A DNA stretch of 64,000 nucleotides from Sphingobacteriales bacterium (GCA_014763615.1 JACXVB010000002.1:124001-188000); one strand, 5' to 3'. Shown: positions 1 to 9,587, numbered from the stretch's first letter. Program-made: numbers and translations. The notes: generated from the letters alone by a model not told the origin.

Positions 1-78
1 ATCGGCGAGCTTTATTTAGAAGCCTGCAGTGGCGTAAATTTACCATTAGGTGTGTTTGGTAAATTTAGTACTGTTTAG
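1..78 (+). CDS. 3' end of a gene cut by the window edge
   Basis: Frame 1 is open from the first base to a TAG at 76-78 and encodes 25 residues ending in PLGVFGKFSTV. No start codon is present, so only the C-terminus is visible. I do not recognise the family. It could be a chance open frame, but the next gene begins 67 bp later on the same strand, which fits a real upstream gene. Confidence 0.4.
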   Translation: MGELYLEACSGVNLPLGVFGKFSTV

Positions 79-145
79 ATGTTGAAATCTTTATTTCAAC
101 AGACCAAAGCTTTTATTCAATTTCATCCAATTTATTTAAAATTAC

Positions 146-1189
146 ATGAAAAGAAATTTATTTCTATTATACCCTTCGGTTTGCTTGTGTATCTTGTTTA
201 CAGCATGTAGCCAAGCAGATAGCAAAACTGAACAAAAGAAATCTGCAAAGATTGATTCCATCAACAAAAAAATAGCAACCGAAAAGGTTCAAAACCCTTA
301 TCAACCAGTAGATTCAGCTAAATATTTTCAATTACAAAAGTATTTAGCTAACGGAGATACTACCGGAAAGTGGCCTGTAAAAAATCAGCCTCTACCCGTG
401 AATGGGGCTGTTCTTCCATTTCATAGAATTATAGCTTATTATGGCAACCTCTATTCTAAAAAAATGGGAGCTTTAGGCGAATATGCTCCAAAAGAAATGT
501 GGACCATGTTGAATAAAGAAGTGGCGCATTGGAACAAAGCCGATTCTGTAATTAAAGCTATACCCGCCATCCACTATATTGCAACAGTAGCAAGTGGCAC
601 TCCGGGTAAAGATAATTTCTACATTAACCGTATGCCAGATTCACAAATTGACTCGGCTTTAGCTATCGCTAAAATGCACAACGCTATTGTTTTTCTGGAT
701 GTACAAGTGGCTTTAAGTAACCTGAAAAATGAGTTGCCTCGATTAGAAAAATACCTAAAATTACCGAATGTACATTTAGGTATCGACCCTGAGTTTTCTA
801 TGAAAACCGGTGCTAAACCGGGAACAAAAATTGGAACTTATGATGCAGCAGACATTAATTATGCTTCTGATTATCTTACTAAACTGGTAAAAGAAAACAA
901 TCTTCCTTGTAAAATATTAATTATACATCGTTTTACGCAAGGCATGGTGACTAACTACAAAAACATCAAATTGCATAAAGAGGTGCAAATGGTCATGAAT
1001 ATGGATGGTTGGGGCGAACCTGAATTGAAAAAAGGAACTTATCGCCACTATTTATTCAAAGAACCCGTACAATTTGTAGGCTTTAAATTATTTTATAAAA
1101 ACGATTTGAAAAAAGCACCTAACAGACTGTTAACACCAGAAGAAATCTTGAAATTAACACCAAAACCTATCTATATTCAATATCAATAA
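146..1189 (+). CDS. Conserved lipoprotein of unknown function
   Basis: A 347-residue protein with an N-terminal hydrophobic segment followed by a lipobox (LFTAC, Cys about residue 21), so it should be lipid-anchored in the envelope. A Lys/Ser-rich linker follows. The central part has alternating strand/helix patterns (for example IVFLDVQVAL, HLGIDPEFSM, CKILIIHRFTQ) that resemble a TIM-barrel-like hydrolase fold, but I see no catalytic signature that names a family. It stands alone on the plus strand and converges with the helicase gene. A hairpin lies between the two. Confidence 0.75.
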   Translation: MKRNLFLLYPSVCLCILFTACSQADSKTEQKKSAKIDSINKKIATEKVQNPYQPVDSAKYFQLQKYLANGDTTGKWPVKNQPLPVNGAVLPFHRIIAYYGNLYSKKMGALGEYAPKEMWTMLNKEVAHWNKADSVIKAIPAIHYIATVASGTPGKDNFYINRMPDSQIDSALAIAKMHNAIVFLDVQVALSNLKNELPRLEKYLKLPNVHLGIDPEFSMKTGAKPGTKIGTYDAADINYASDYLTKLVKENNLPCKILIIHRFTQGMVTNYKNIKLHKEVQMVMNMDGWGEPELKKGTYRHYLFKEPVQFVGFKLFYKNDLKKAPNRLLTPEEILKLTPKPIYIQYQ

Positions 1190-1215
1190 TAGATTAATGG
1201 TTGAAGATTTTTAAA

Positions 1216-1262
1216 GTCCCTTTTCAGGGTAGTCTTGGTCGGAAGAAATTCTGACCGAGACA
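1216..1262. repeat. REP-like hairpin between convergent genes
   Basis: Arms at 1232-1244 (GTCTTGGTCGGAA) and 1249-1261 (TTCTGACCGAGAC) pair at 11 of 13 positions around a GAAA loop. A smaller stem CCCTTTTCAGGG precedes them. There is no long T-run on either side, so it looks more like a dispersed palindromic repeat than a classic terminator, although it lies between two converging genes and could end transcription both ways. Confidence 0.55.
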
Positions 1263-1282
1263 ATAGTTAGATTCACTTTTAT

Positions 1283-2458
1283 TTAAAAGTCTCTTTCTTT
1301 TTTAGATTCGTTTTTCACGATAAAAAGTTCTTTTGGCAATTCCATCCGCTGCATTTTCTTTCCTTGCACTTGCTCTAACTTTTTAATCACATCTAGTTCT
1401 AACTCGGTTGCAAAAGTTAAAGCTAACTGATCTATTTGTGTATTATCCTCAATCAATAATCTTCTGGTGTAAACCACTTCATCTTCTGGAAGGTCGAAAT
1501 GCAAAATGCAAGGAAAATCATTCACACTTAAATTCTCTGCATCTTCATTTACAAGAATTAAAATTCGGCCTTTCGGCGATAGCTTAAAATCATCCAGATG
1601 AGTAAAACTATTTTTACTGATTTGCTCCAAACGATACACGCCAATCTCGTCGCCAAAATCAGCAGAAAGCTTTTTATACACAGTTTCCGCAGTAAATTTA
1701 GCGTTTACAAATAAAATCACCTTCTCAAAAACTTCCTTATCTGCCATCAGCATTTCTAAAAGGTAAAGTTTGGTGCTAAAATTAGGCACCACATATAAAA
1801 GCTGCTCAACGGTATTCAATTGCTCATCACCAAAATCTTCTACCTCAATTACATTGGGTATTTCGATAAAAGTTTCAAACATTTTCTCTAAACGATCATG
1901 GTAAACCGATGAGCAAACTAAAAATTGCGCTTTTCTGGTGCTTCTTGCTAATTCATTGGTAGGTAAAGTCAATCCTTTTTTAATAATGATATCTGCATCA
2001 TCCACAATAAAAAGTTGAATTTTGTTAAGGTTTAAACCGAGTTTTAAATAAGCAGCTCTGGCCCTTTCTGGTGTTGCTACAACAACATCAACCCCATCTG
2101 TAAGTTCTAAAACTTGGGTATCTAAACTTGCTCCGCCAGCAAATAAACCTAAGAAACGTAAGTCTCTATTTCTGTTTAAGGTATGAAATTGATCCAATAC
2201 CTCCTCTCCTGTTTCTATATCTGGAACGAGGTATAAAATGCGGGGAGCTATTTCTTCGGTAAATTTAATTTTATTTAACGCAGCCAATACACAAGTAGTC
2301 GTTTTTCCACAACCGTCAGGCCCGATAGCTACCAAATCTTGACCACCGCTAATTCTTGGAAAGAGGATAGATTGTATTTCTGTTGGACTTAAATATCCAT
2401 TGCTAATCATTGCGGTAAGCAACAGCTTACTCAATTTTAATTGCGCTAAAGTGGCCAT
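1283..2458 (-). CDS. Divergent DEAD/DEAH-box RNA helicase
   Basis: A 391-residue superfamily 2 helicase. It has a Walker A-type motif I (GPDGCGKTT), motif Ib (TPERARA), a degenerate motif II (VDDAD in place of DEAD) and CSS where the SAT motif is expected. The C-terminal half resembles a second RecA domain (FEKVILFVNAKFTAETVY). Members of the family remodel RNA or ribonucleoprotein using ATP. The altered motifs II and III and the short length suggest a specialised or weakly active helicase. It is followed leftward by the lipoprotein gene in opposite orientation, and its upstream neighbour is ribE, about 100 bp away on the same strand. Confidence 0.8.
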   Translation of the reverse strand: MATLAQLKLSKLLLTAMISNGYLSPTEIQSILFPRISGGQDLVAIGPDGCGKTTTCVLAALNKIKFTEEIAPRILYLVPDIETGEEVLDQFHTLNRNRDLRFLGLFAGGASLDTQVLELTDGVDVVVATPERARAAYLKLGLNLNKIQLFIVDDADIIIKKGLTLPTNELARSTRKAQFLVCSSVYHDRLEKMFETFIEIPNVIEVEDFGDEQLNTVEQLLYVVPNFSTKLYLLEMLMADKEVFEKVILFVNAKFTAETVYKKLSADFGDEIGVYRLEQISKNSFTHLDDFKLSPKGRILILVNEDAENLSVNDFPCILHFDLPEDEVVYTRRLLIEDNTQIDQLALTFATELELDVIKKLEQVQGKKMQRMELPKELFIVKNESKKERDF

Positions 2459-2555
2459 ATTAATGGCGAAATTACATCAAAAGTTCTACATCCACGAAAT
2501 TCTAAGTGTATCAACCAATAAAAGCTGTATTTAAACCTTTAAAAAGAAAGCTATT

Positions 2556-3143
2556 TTAACCTTTTCCCATCATCTTAGCCACATACTTTCCGATGATATC
2601 AAATTCTAGATTCACGATATCACCCGGTTTGATGTTTTGAAGATTAGTATGCTCAAAAGTATAAGGAATAATGGCTACCGAAAAAGTGTCGTCTCCAGAA
2701 TTTACTACCGTTAAACTGATTCCGTTTACGCAAATAGAGCCTTTTTCTACCGTAACATTACCTTTACTAGTATCATACTGAAAAGTAAAAATCCAGCTCC
2801 CGTCCGTTTCTTTTAAGTCAATACATTCTGCCGTCTGATCTACATGTCCTTGCACAATGTGTCCATCTAAGCGCCCATTCATTTGCATGCAGCGCTCCAG
2901 ATTCATTAAATCACCAACTTTCAGCTCACCAAGATTGGTTTTTTGTAAAGTTTCGTCTATCGCAGTAACCGTATGACTATCTTGATTTAAAGCCACCACC
3001 GTTAAGCAAACGCCATTGTGTGCAACAGATTGATCTATTTTCAATTCCGGAGAAATAAGCGATTGTACGCTGATGTGCAAATTACCTTGCTCTTTTTTGA
3101 GCTGAGTAACTTTTCCTAAAGTTTCTATAATTCCTGTAAACAA
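2556..3143 (-). CDS. ribE: Riboflavin synthase, alpha chain
   Basis: 195 residues, the usual length. It starts with the family signature MFTGIIE and has two repeated lumazine-binding barrels (GHIVQGHVD near residue 98, CVNGISLTV near residue 137). The enzyme dismutates two 6,7-dimethyl-8-ribityllumazine molecules into riboflavin and a pyrimidine that is recycled by lumazine synthase; ribH is 22 kb away in this window. The gene starts 12 bp after the stop of the biotin carboxylase gene, so the two are probably cotranscribed. I saw no FMN riboswitch in front of either. Confidence 0.95.
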   Translation of the reverse strand: MFTGIIETLGKVTQLKKEQGNLHISVQSLISPELKIDQSVAHNGVCLTVVALNQDSHTVTAIDETLQKTNLGELKVGDLMNLERCMQMNGRLDGHIVQGHVDQTAECIDLKETDGSWIFTFQYDTSKGNVTVEKGSICVNGISLTVVNSGDDTFSVAIIPYTFEHTNLQNIKPGDIVNLEFDIIGKYVAKMMGKG

Positions 3144-3155
3144 AACTTCTGATTT

Positions 3156-4643
3156 TTATTGATACAACTTTCTATTACGCTTCCAAGCTGAAGCTGATTC
3201 TTGAACCTGTGAGGTAGTTGTTTTGTTTGCTTTTTGTTGCATCAAAAATGTACCCAAAATGGCTGCGATTTCAGCTTCATCTTGATGCTCTGTATCCAAC
3301 ATTTCTGGCTTAAAATATTTGCTTACAAAGTGGGTATCAAATTTTCCGGAAGTAAAAGCTTCGTGTTGCATCACAAATTTCCCGAAAGCCAAAGTGGTTT
3401 CAATTCCAGTAATTTCATACTCCTCAATGGCTCTAATCATGCGCTGAATGGCCTCATTTCTATCTTTTCCGTAAGTGATGAGTTTGGCAATCATAGGGTC
3501 GTAATAAATTGGAATTTCCATCCATTGCTCAAAACCATCGTCCACTCTTACGCCGTTACCTTTTGGCGTTTTGTAGGTTTGCAATAAGCCAATATCTGGC
3601 AAGAAATTATTTTTTGGATCTTCGGCATACACTCTTAATTCCATTGCATGACCATTAATTTTTAAATCTTCTTGTTTAAAACTAATAGCTTCGCCTCTGG
3701 CAATTTTAATTTGTTCTTTTACCAAATCAATTCCTGTAATTAGCTCAGAAACTGGATGTTCTACTTGCAAACGGGTATTCATTTCTAAGAAAAAGAAATC
3801 CAAATTTTCATCCAAAATAAACTCGACTGTTCCTGCTCCTGTATAATTTACTGAGCGAGCCACATCTACCGCACATTTACCCATTTTGGCTCTAATTTCT
3901 TCTGTTAAAACTGACGAAGGTGCTTCTTCAATGACCTTTTGGTGGCGACGTTGAACCGAACATTCACGCTCAAACAGATGAACAATATTGCCATGTGTAT
4001 CTCCTAAAACCTGAATTTCAATATGCCTTGGCGAAGTCACATATCTTTCGATAAAAACCGCTCCGTCTCCAAATGCAGAAACAGCTTCAGAAACTGCCAA
4101 TTGCATTTGATCCTCAAAATCTTCTGACTTTTCTACAATGCGCATTCCTTTTCCACCACCGCCAGCAGCCGCTTTAATTAAAATTGGAAAGCCCACTTCA
4201 ATCGCTCTTTGTTTTGCATCATTTACATCGGTGATGGCTTCTTCGGTTCCCGGAACCATCGGAATTTGATACTTTAATGCCGCAGCTTTTGCTGATAATT
4301 TATTACCCATAATTTCCATAGCCTCTGGCGATGGACCAATCAAAATCAAACCCGCTGCTTGTACCCGTCTGGCAAATTCTGCATTTTCTGAAAGAAAACC
4401 GTAACCGGGGTGTATCCCTTGCGCAGCTGTTTGTTTACAAGCATCCAAAATTTTATCCATCACTAAATAAGATTGATTAGAAGGCGCAGGACCAATGCAG
4501 ATGGCTTCATCTGCGTATCTAACATGTAAAGCATTTCTATCCGCTTCAGAGTAAACCGCAACCGTTTGTATTCCCATCTCACGAGCGCTTCGCATTACTC
4601 TTAAAGCAATTTCACCCCTATTGGCCACTAAAATTTTATTCAT
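3156..4643 (-). CDS. accC: Biotin carboxylase subunit of an acyl-CoA carboxylase
   Basis: 495 residues with the biotin carboxylase order: N-terminal domain (MNKILVANRGEIALRV), ATP-grasp domain with glycine-rich loop (AAAGGGGKGMRIV), catalytic region (FLEMNTRLQVEHPVSE) and C-terminal domain. It carboxylates biotin on a carrier protein using ATP and bicarbonate. It is about 45 residues longer than E. coli AccC, with a C-terminal tail rich in Gln, Thr and Lys. No biotin carrier or carboxyltransferase gene lies nearby, so acetyl-CoA versus propionyl-CoA carboxylase cannot be decided here. First gene of a likely unit with ribE. Confidence 0.9.
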   Translation of the reverse strand: MNKILVANRGEIALRVMRSAREMGIQTVAVYSEADRNALHVRYADEAICIGPAPSNQSYLVMDKILDACKQTAAQGIHPGYGFLSENAEFARRVQAAGLILIGPSPEAMEIMGNKLSAKAAALKYQIPMVPGTEEAITDVNDAKQRAIEVGFPILIKAAAGGGGKGMRIVEKSEDFEDQMQLAVSEAVSAFGDGAVFIERYVTSPRHIEIQVLGDTHGNIVHLFERECSVQRRHQKVIEEAPSSVLTEEIRAKMGKCAVDVARSVNYTGAGTVEFILDENLDFFFLEMNTRLQVEHPVSELITGIDLVKEQIKIARGEAISFKQEDLKINGHAMELRVYAEDPKNNFLPDIGLLQTYKTPKGNGVRVDDGFEQWMEIPIYYDPMIAKLITYGKDRNEAIQRMIRAIEEYEITGIETTLAFGKFVMQHEAFTSGKFDTHFVSKYFKPEMLDTEHQDEAEIAAILGTFLMQQKANKTTTSQVQESASAWKRNRKLYQ

Positions 4644-4802
4644 GATTGTAAAAGTAAAAGTTTAAATGTATAGTTTATGATTAAAACTAAGTTGCAAAAA
4701 ATTTGTAATGTCTTTCATATAATTCATAAAGCATAATGTATTTATTAATAAATTGCAACTGTTAAATGTTGATCATACTCACTAGAAAATTACGTCTATA
4801 CC

Positions 4803-6086
4803 ATGAATTCTTCTGAGAAAGCCATGCAACACAAAATGGACGAGCTTTACAGAATTACTTCTATTTTGATTAAAAATGAAGATGGGGCTTTATCTGAAAT
4901 TTTAAATGTAGCATGTTCTGTATTGGAAGCAGAAACGGGTATTATTTGCAATATTATTGATGATAAATATCGTATTCTTGAGTATCATTCTAGTATCAAT
5001 ACACCAAATTTAAAGGGAGAAATTTTAAATCTGAGTGATACTTTTTGCGAATTTACCATCAAAGAAAACAAGGTTTTATCAGTAAGTGACATCAAAAAAG
5101 ACGATAAGTACAACTCGCATCCTTCCGCTACTAAATTTGGTTTGAGTGCTTATATTGGTATTCCCATATCTTTTAATGATTCTGAAATAGGTACCTTAAA
5201 TTTTTCATCTTCTAAAAGAAAAGAAATCCCTTTTTCGCAAAGCGATAGAGATTTTGTGCAATACTTAGGGCAATGGGTGAGCAATTATTTTGATAGGTTA
5301 TACTTTAAGCAAAGTATCCAAGATAAAAATGTGCTTTTAGAAGAGCTCCATCAAGAATCTGAACAGAAAAACAAAGAGTTAAAAGAAATCATGAATGAGA
5401 AAAATCAGCTGATGCAGATTTTAGTTCATGATTTAAAATCGCCTTTAAGTAATATTCAAATGCTTTCTTACCTTTTTCAGGATTTTGTGAAAGACAAAGA
5501 AAGTGAAGATCTTTTTAACATCTTTAATAAAAGCTTAAGAGATGTTTTCCATTTGATAGAACAAATGGAGCTATTAAACAGCGTGGAGAATTTCCCTCTC
5601 CATAATTTTATTGAGGAATTTGATTTGAAAAAATTCTTAGTAGAAAATATCAAAAATTTTAAAAACGCTGGAGATCTTAAAAATATTGAGCTTCATTTCA
5701 GTACAAATGGCAAAGCTTTTATGATTAAATCCGATCAAAACTTTTTAAAAAGAATCTTTAATAATCTGATTTCTAATGCCATTAAGTTCTCTCCATTTGA
5801 GAAATCAATTTTTATCACTTTAACCGCTGAAAAAGAGCAGTTTGCTATTTCTGTAAAAGATGAAGGCCCAGGCATCAGCCAAACAGACCAAGAAAAGCTG
5901 TTCAAGAAATTCAGCACTTTAAGCAAAAATAAACCTACCAATAATGAAAGTTCGTCTGGTTTAGGCTTATTTATCGTAAAAGAATTAATTGGCCATTTAA
6001 ATGGTGAAATCCATTTAAAAAGCAAAATTGGAGAAGGGTGCACATTTACGGTTATACTTCCAAAAGCTTTTATTGCTAAAACTTAA
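4803..6086 (+). CDS. GAF-domain sensor histidine kinase
   Basis: 427 residues with no membrane segment, so probably cytoplasmic. Residues about 15-165 form a GAF sensor domain (YIGIPISF, GTLNFSS), followed by a coiled coil (about 170-205) and a HisKA domain with the phospho-acceptor His in LVHDLKSPLSNIQ. The ATPase domain has an N box (NLISNAIKFSP), G1 (DEGPGIS) and G2 (SSGLGLFIVKEL). No response regulator is adjacent, so it is an orphan kinase. Its stop overlaps the threonine aldolase stop by 4 bp from the opposite strand. Confidence 0.9.
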   Translation: MNSSEKAMQHKMDELYRITSILIKNEDGALSEILNVACSVLEAETGIICNIIDDKYRILEYHSSINTPNLKGEILNLSDTFCEFTIKENKVLSVSDIKKDDKYNSHPSATKFGLSAYIGIPISFNDSEIGTLNFSSSKRKEIPFSQSDRDFVQYLGQWVSNYFDRLYFKQSIQDKNVLLEELHQESEQKNKELKEIMNEKNQLMQILVHDLKSPLSNIQMLSYLFQDFVKDKESEDLFNIFNKSLRDVFHLIEQMELLNSVENFPLHNFIEEFDLKKFLVENIKNFKNAGDLKNIELHFSTNGKAFMIKSDQNFLKRIFNNLISNAIKFSPFEKSIFITLTAEKEQFAISVKDEGPGISQTDQEKLFKKFSTLSKNKPTNNESSSGLGLFIVKELIGHLNGEIHLKSKIGEGCTFTVILPKAFIAKT

Positions 6087-7102
6087 GCCATCTTTTTCAA
6101 GATATCAATAGCTTTATGAACCATCTCCTCGGTAACATCTAAATGCGTTACAAATCTGATCATTTGCTTACCAAAAGTACCACATAAAATACCTTCATGT
6201 TTGAGTTCTTCTACAAGATGGTCTGCATTTTTATGATCCTCCAATTCAAAAATAATAATGTTGGTGTCAACCGGAAGGATTTGCTTCACAAAAGGTAAAT
6301 CAATCAACACATCTGCAATTTGTTGTGCATGGACATGATCTTCTTTTAATCTTTCGATATGATGATCTAAAGCATAAATTCCGGCTGCAGCCAAAAAACC
6401 AGCCTGACGCATTCCGCCTCCTAAAACTTTCCGTACTCTCCGAGCATAAGTAATCGTTTCTTTACTTCCCAAAAGTACAGAACCTACCGGGGCACCCAAA
6501 CCTTTAGATAAGCAAACAGAAATTCCATCGAAAAACCGACCATAATCTTTCGCGTGATCTCCACTGGCAGCTAAAGCATTGAAAATTCTAGCACCATCTA
6601 AATGCAGTTTTAAGCCTTTCAATTTACATAAATGATAAATGGGTTCTATTTGGTCTAAAGTATAAAAACTGCCTCCTCCTCTGTTTACCGTGTTTTCTAA
6701 AACCACCAAACTGTTATGCGGATGATGAACATTACCCACCGGATTCAATTCTTCCTCAATCATTTCGGCGGTAATTCTACCTCTATCACCATTCAGCAAC
6801 CTAACAGAAGCCGCAGAATTAAACATGATTCCACCACCTTCATATCTGTAAACATGTGCCGTTTGGTCGGTAATAATTTCATCCAACGGTTGCGTGAAAG
6901 ATTTAATAGCAATTTGATTAGTCATGGTACCCGATGGGCAAAATAAACCTGCTTCCATCCCAAACATGGCTGCTGTTTTAGCCTCTAAAGTATTCACAGT
7001 TTCGTCCTCACCAAAAACATCATCGCCAACTTTTGCAGCAAACATAGCGGCTAACATTCCTTCGGTTGGTTTAGTAACGGTATCACTTCTAAAATCAATC
7101 AT
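6083..7102 (-). CDS. ltaE: Low-specificity threonine aldolase
   Basis: 339 residues, typical for the PLP-dependent beta-eliminating lyase family. It opens with the family motif IDFRSDTVTKPTEGM and carries the PLP-lysine region SVCLSKGLGAPVGS near residue 200. It splits threonine or allo-threonine to glycine and acetaldehyde in the cytoplasm. Monocistronic and divergent from the CobW-family gene, with about 90 bp between their starts. Confidence 0.93.
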   Translation of the reverse strand: MIDFRSDTVTKPTEGMLAAMFAAKVGDDVFGEDETVNTLEAKTAAMFGMEAGLFCPSGTMTNQIAIKSFTQPLDEIITDQTAHVYRYEGGGIMFNSAASVRLLNGDRGRITAEMIEEELNPVGNVHHPHNSLVVLENTVNRGGGSFYTLDQIEPIYHLCKLKGLKLHLDGARIFNALAASGDHAKDYGRFFDGISVCLSKGLGAPVGSVLLGSKETITYARRVRKVLGGGMRQAGFLAAAGIYALDHHIERLKEDHVHAQQIADVLIDLPFVKQILPVDTNIIIFELEDHKNADHLVEELKHEGILCGTFGKQMIRFVTHLDVTEEMVHKAIDILKKMA

Positions 7103-7195
7103 GGTTAAAAAAAATTAAACATCGCAAAATCACTAATTTTAGTGGCTAAACAAAATCATCATCAAAATTTTACGTAGCTATCGTATCTTTGTGCT

Positions 7196-8182
7196 ATGTC
7201 TATAAAACAAGTTCCTGTTACTATCCTCACCGGTTTTTTAGGTGCCGGAAAAACTACTTTGCTTAATCATATCATCAAAGAAAATCCAAACACCAAATTT
7301 GCCATTATAGAAAATGAGTTTGGAGAGATTAATATTGATAGTGAGCTGGTGATCAGTACAGATGAAAATATTTTCGAGCTTTCTAATGGTTGTATTTGCT
7401 GTTCTTTAAATGGAGATTTATTTGAAGTGCTGAATAAATTGGTAACCGGAAAGTATGATTATGACCATCTCATTATTGAAACCACTGGCATTGCCGATCC
7501 ATCCGCTGTGGCGGCCACTTTTTTAACGGATTACAATGTACAAACTGCTTTTAAATTAGATGGAACAGTTTGTTTGGTAGATGCTGAAAAAGTGCTCAGC
7601 GTTTTAGGTGTGGATGAAGAAGCTAACAAACAGATTGCTTTTGCTGATTTTTTAATTTTTAATAAATGTGATGGTGTGGAGCCAGAAAAGTTAGAAGAAA
7701 TAAAACGCATAGTAAAAGGGATTAACCCGTTTGCTGCACAAGATTTCGCCAATTTTGGAAAAGTAAATACCTCAGAAATTCTAAACTTAAAAGCGTACGA
7801 CAAAGAAAAGCAGACTTTTAAGTTCGGGAATTCGAGTTCTAAAAACTTCGTTCAGTTAAAACCTGAAAGCCATCATCATGATATTGTTTCTCAGAGTTTT
7901 ATTTTTGATCAAAGCTTTGATTTGATTAAGCTGAGACATTACCTTACGGTGATGCTTTTTATTCAAGGTGCTTCATTTTACCGTATCAAAGGAATTTTAA
8001 ATATTGAAGGATTAAACAGAAAACTGATTATTCAATCTGTTAAAGGCGCACCTGTTTTTATAGATGGAGAAAATTGGAAAGAAAGTGAACTAAGGGAAAC
8101 CAAACTCGTTTTCATCGGGAAAAAGTTGAGAAGAGACATTTTAGAAAAAGGACTTTCCCAATGTTTTTATTCCGCCGGATAA
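7196..8182 (+). CDS. CobW/COG0523-family metal-chaperone GTPase
   Basis: 328 residues. It has Walker A (GFLGAGKTTLLNHI), the conserved ENEFG switch, and the metal-binding CxCC motif in GCICCSLNGD near residue 66, which together define the COG0523 G3E GTPases. A His cluster (SHHHD, about residue 225) links to the CobW C-terminal domain. Members deliver or allocate metals, often zinc; which metal is served here cannot be told. A perfect -7-like box TATCTTTG lies at 7184-7191, only 4 bp before the ATG, so the mRNA may have almost no leader. The 3' end overlaps the esterase gene by 16 bp. Confidence 0.88.
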   Translation: MSIKQVPVTILTGFLGAGKTTLLNHIIKENPNTKFAIIENEFGEINIDSELVISTDENIFELSNGCICCSLNGDLFEVLNKLVTGKYDYDHLIIETTGIADPSAVAATFLTDYNVQTAFKLDGTVCLVDAEKVLSVLGVDEEANKQIAFADFLIFNKCDGVEPEKLEEIKRIVKGINPFAAQDFANFGKVNTSEILNLKAYDKEKQTFKFGNSSSKNFVQLKPESHHHDIVSQSFIFDQSFDLIKLRHYLTVMLFIQGASFYRIKGILNIEGLNRKLIIQSVKGAPVFIDGENWKESELRETKLVFIGKKLRRDILEKGLSQCFYSAG

Positions 8183-9327
8183 ATTTTTACTAGCCATTTA
8201 TAAAAATCAGGGAACTCCCGATGCCAAAACCATTCGCTATGTTTTCCATCCGCTTTAATTGCTAATTTCATGTTTTCTTTAGGAAGACCATCCTTTAAAA
8301 GAAGCTGATACATTTTTTCCATATCCCCAGCCATATCTTCACTTTCATGTGCGCCGGCTACAAAATAAATTCTTAATTGATAATTTTTTTGCTGATGCAC
8401 AAAATCATACAACTTTGGAGCAATCCAAAAAGATGGAGAGAAAACACCGGCATTGCCAAACACGTTGGGATATTTTGCTATCGCATACATGCTGATTAAA
8501 CCTCCCATAGAACTTCCAACTATTGAAGTATATTTTGCCTGAGCTAATGTTCTAAAGTTTTTATCTACATAGGGCTTCAAGGTTTGTACTACAAAATCAA
8601 CGTAAGCATCGCCTTGCCCTTTCCCAAATCGGTCATTATCATAAGGATGATATTCATTTAATCTAAACTCACCTCCATGATCAATGCCAACAATAATTGA
8701 TTCTGCAACATTTTTCAGAGATAAACTATCTAAAACTTCATCCACACCCCACTCGCCATAACTAGAAGTTGCTTTATCAAATAAATTCTGCCCATCTTGC
8801 ATATAAATTACAGGATATTTTCTAGCTACATTTTGATAATCTTTTGGTAAGTAAATCCAGATCCGGCGATAGCGATGCAACTGAGGCATATAAAAGGTAG
8901 AATCTAAAATATGTACTTGAGCAGATAGGGTATGCTGAATCTCTTTTAGGGTCACTTCATCACTAAAAGCTTCAGGTCTAATAATTATAGTAGTATCCTT
9001 TAATAAATTGATTTCATGATTTTGAATAGAAGAACCATCAGCAAAACATTCTACACTTCCCCAACTCCCCTTGGTAATTTTGAATTGATAATTTCCAGAA
9101 CGTAAATTGAGGTTGCAAACCCATTTTTTATTACTCTGCAAATAAAACTCAGAAGAACTATCCTTTGGATTCCACTGATTAAAGTTACCTGCCAAATAAA
9201 ACTGACGCTGAGTAGCTTGAGCTTGGTTTGAAGCTTCTAAAATCAGCTTAAGCTGATGAATATTTTGGGCAGAAAGCGGAAGAATCTGAGCCCATAAAAT
9301 CAAAATCGAAACTATTTTCATGGCCAT
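8167..9327 (-). CDS. Secreted esterase (esterase D type) with N-terminal E-set/CBM48-like domain
   Basis: 386 residues with a signal peptide (KIVSILILWAQILPLSAQ). Residues about 25-105 look like an immunoglobulin-like glycogen-binding domain (FYLAGNFNQWNPKD). The rest is an alpha/beta hydrolase of the putative-esterase family with nucleophile motif GSSMGG, the oxyanion-side IYMQDGQNLFD, and a late His (KHSEWFW). It may de-esterify polysaccharide or another ester in the periplasm. The first ATG is at 9327; a second at 9321 gives a cleaner signal peptide. It is divergent from susC and shares its 5' region, where two palindromic sites lie. Confidence 0.85.
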   Translation of the reverse strand: MAMKIVSILILWAQILPLSAQNIHQLKLILEASNQAQATQRQFYLAGNFNQWNPKDSSSEFYLQSNKKWVCNLNLRSGNYQFKITKGSWGSVECFADGSSIQNHEINLLKDTTIIIRPEAFSDEVTLKEIQHTLSAQVHILDSTFYMPQLHRYRRIWIYLPKDYQNVARKYPVIYMQDGQNLFDKATSSYGEWGVDEVLDSLSLKNVAESIIVGIDHGGEFRLNEYHPYDNDRFGKGQGDAYVDFVVQTLKPYVDKNFRTLAQAKYTSIVGSSMGGLISMYAIAKYPNVFGNAGVFSPSFWIAPKLYDFVHQQKNYQLRIYFVAGAHESEDMAGDMEKMYQLLLKDGLPKENMKLAIKADGKHSEWFWHREFPDFYKWLVKIYPAE

Positions 9328-9360
9328 TTAAATTCAAATCTAAAATTAAGTTTCAATAAA

Positions 9361-9380
9361 TTACGAAAACGTTTGCGTAA
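9361..9380. promoter_or_regulatory. Putative LacI-family operator, site 1
   Basis: TTACGAAAACGTTTGCGTAA is a 20-bp palindrome with a single mismatched pair and the central CG typical of LacI-family operators. It lies 34-53 bp upstream of the esterase start, just upstream of a -7-like box (TAGATTTG, minus strand, 9335-9342), where the esterase -33 region would be. The inner 14 bp recur in inverted orientation at 9730-9743. No LacI-family gene is in the window. Confidence 0.6.
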
Positions 9381-9402
9381 ATCGAAAATTTTTATCTTTT
9401 CT

Positions 9403-9431
9403 TTAATTGGTGTATTTATTACACCTCTTAA
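9403..9431. promoter_or_regulatory. GTGTA-N5-TACAC palindrome, site A (susC/esterase)
   Basis: The core GGTGTA-TTTAT-TACACC at 9409-9425 is a perfect 6-bp inverted repeat with a 5-bp spacer, flanked symmetrically by TTAA (9403-9406 and 9428-9431). It lies in the susC/esterase divergent region. Related sites occur before the BadF kinase (15465-15483) and between the Nudix regulator and pfkA (20135-20153). Probably a transcription-factor site; no terminator-like T-run follows. Confidence 0.55.
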
Positions 9432-9587
9432 ACTTATTATAAATTTCAAATAGCTAATAATCAATTTATTAAATAAAAAAATACCCTGGTTTTATATAAA
9501 AATGAAAATCATTTTAATAGGGTTATTTTACTATAAATTAAATAAACAAACTTTTTAAAAAATATTTTTAAAAAGTTGAAGGATAAA

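Noticed and set aside
3144-3155. FMN riboswitch before ribE
   Set aside because: There are only 12 bp between accC and ribE, and the region before ribH is a plain terminator; no RFN-like conserved helices were seen.
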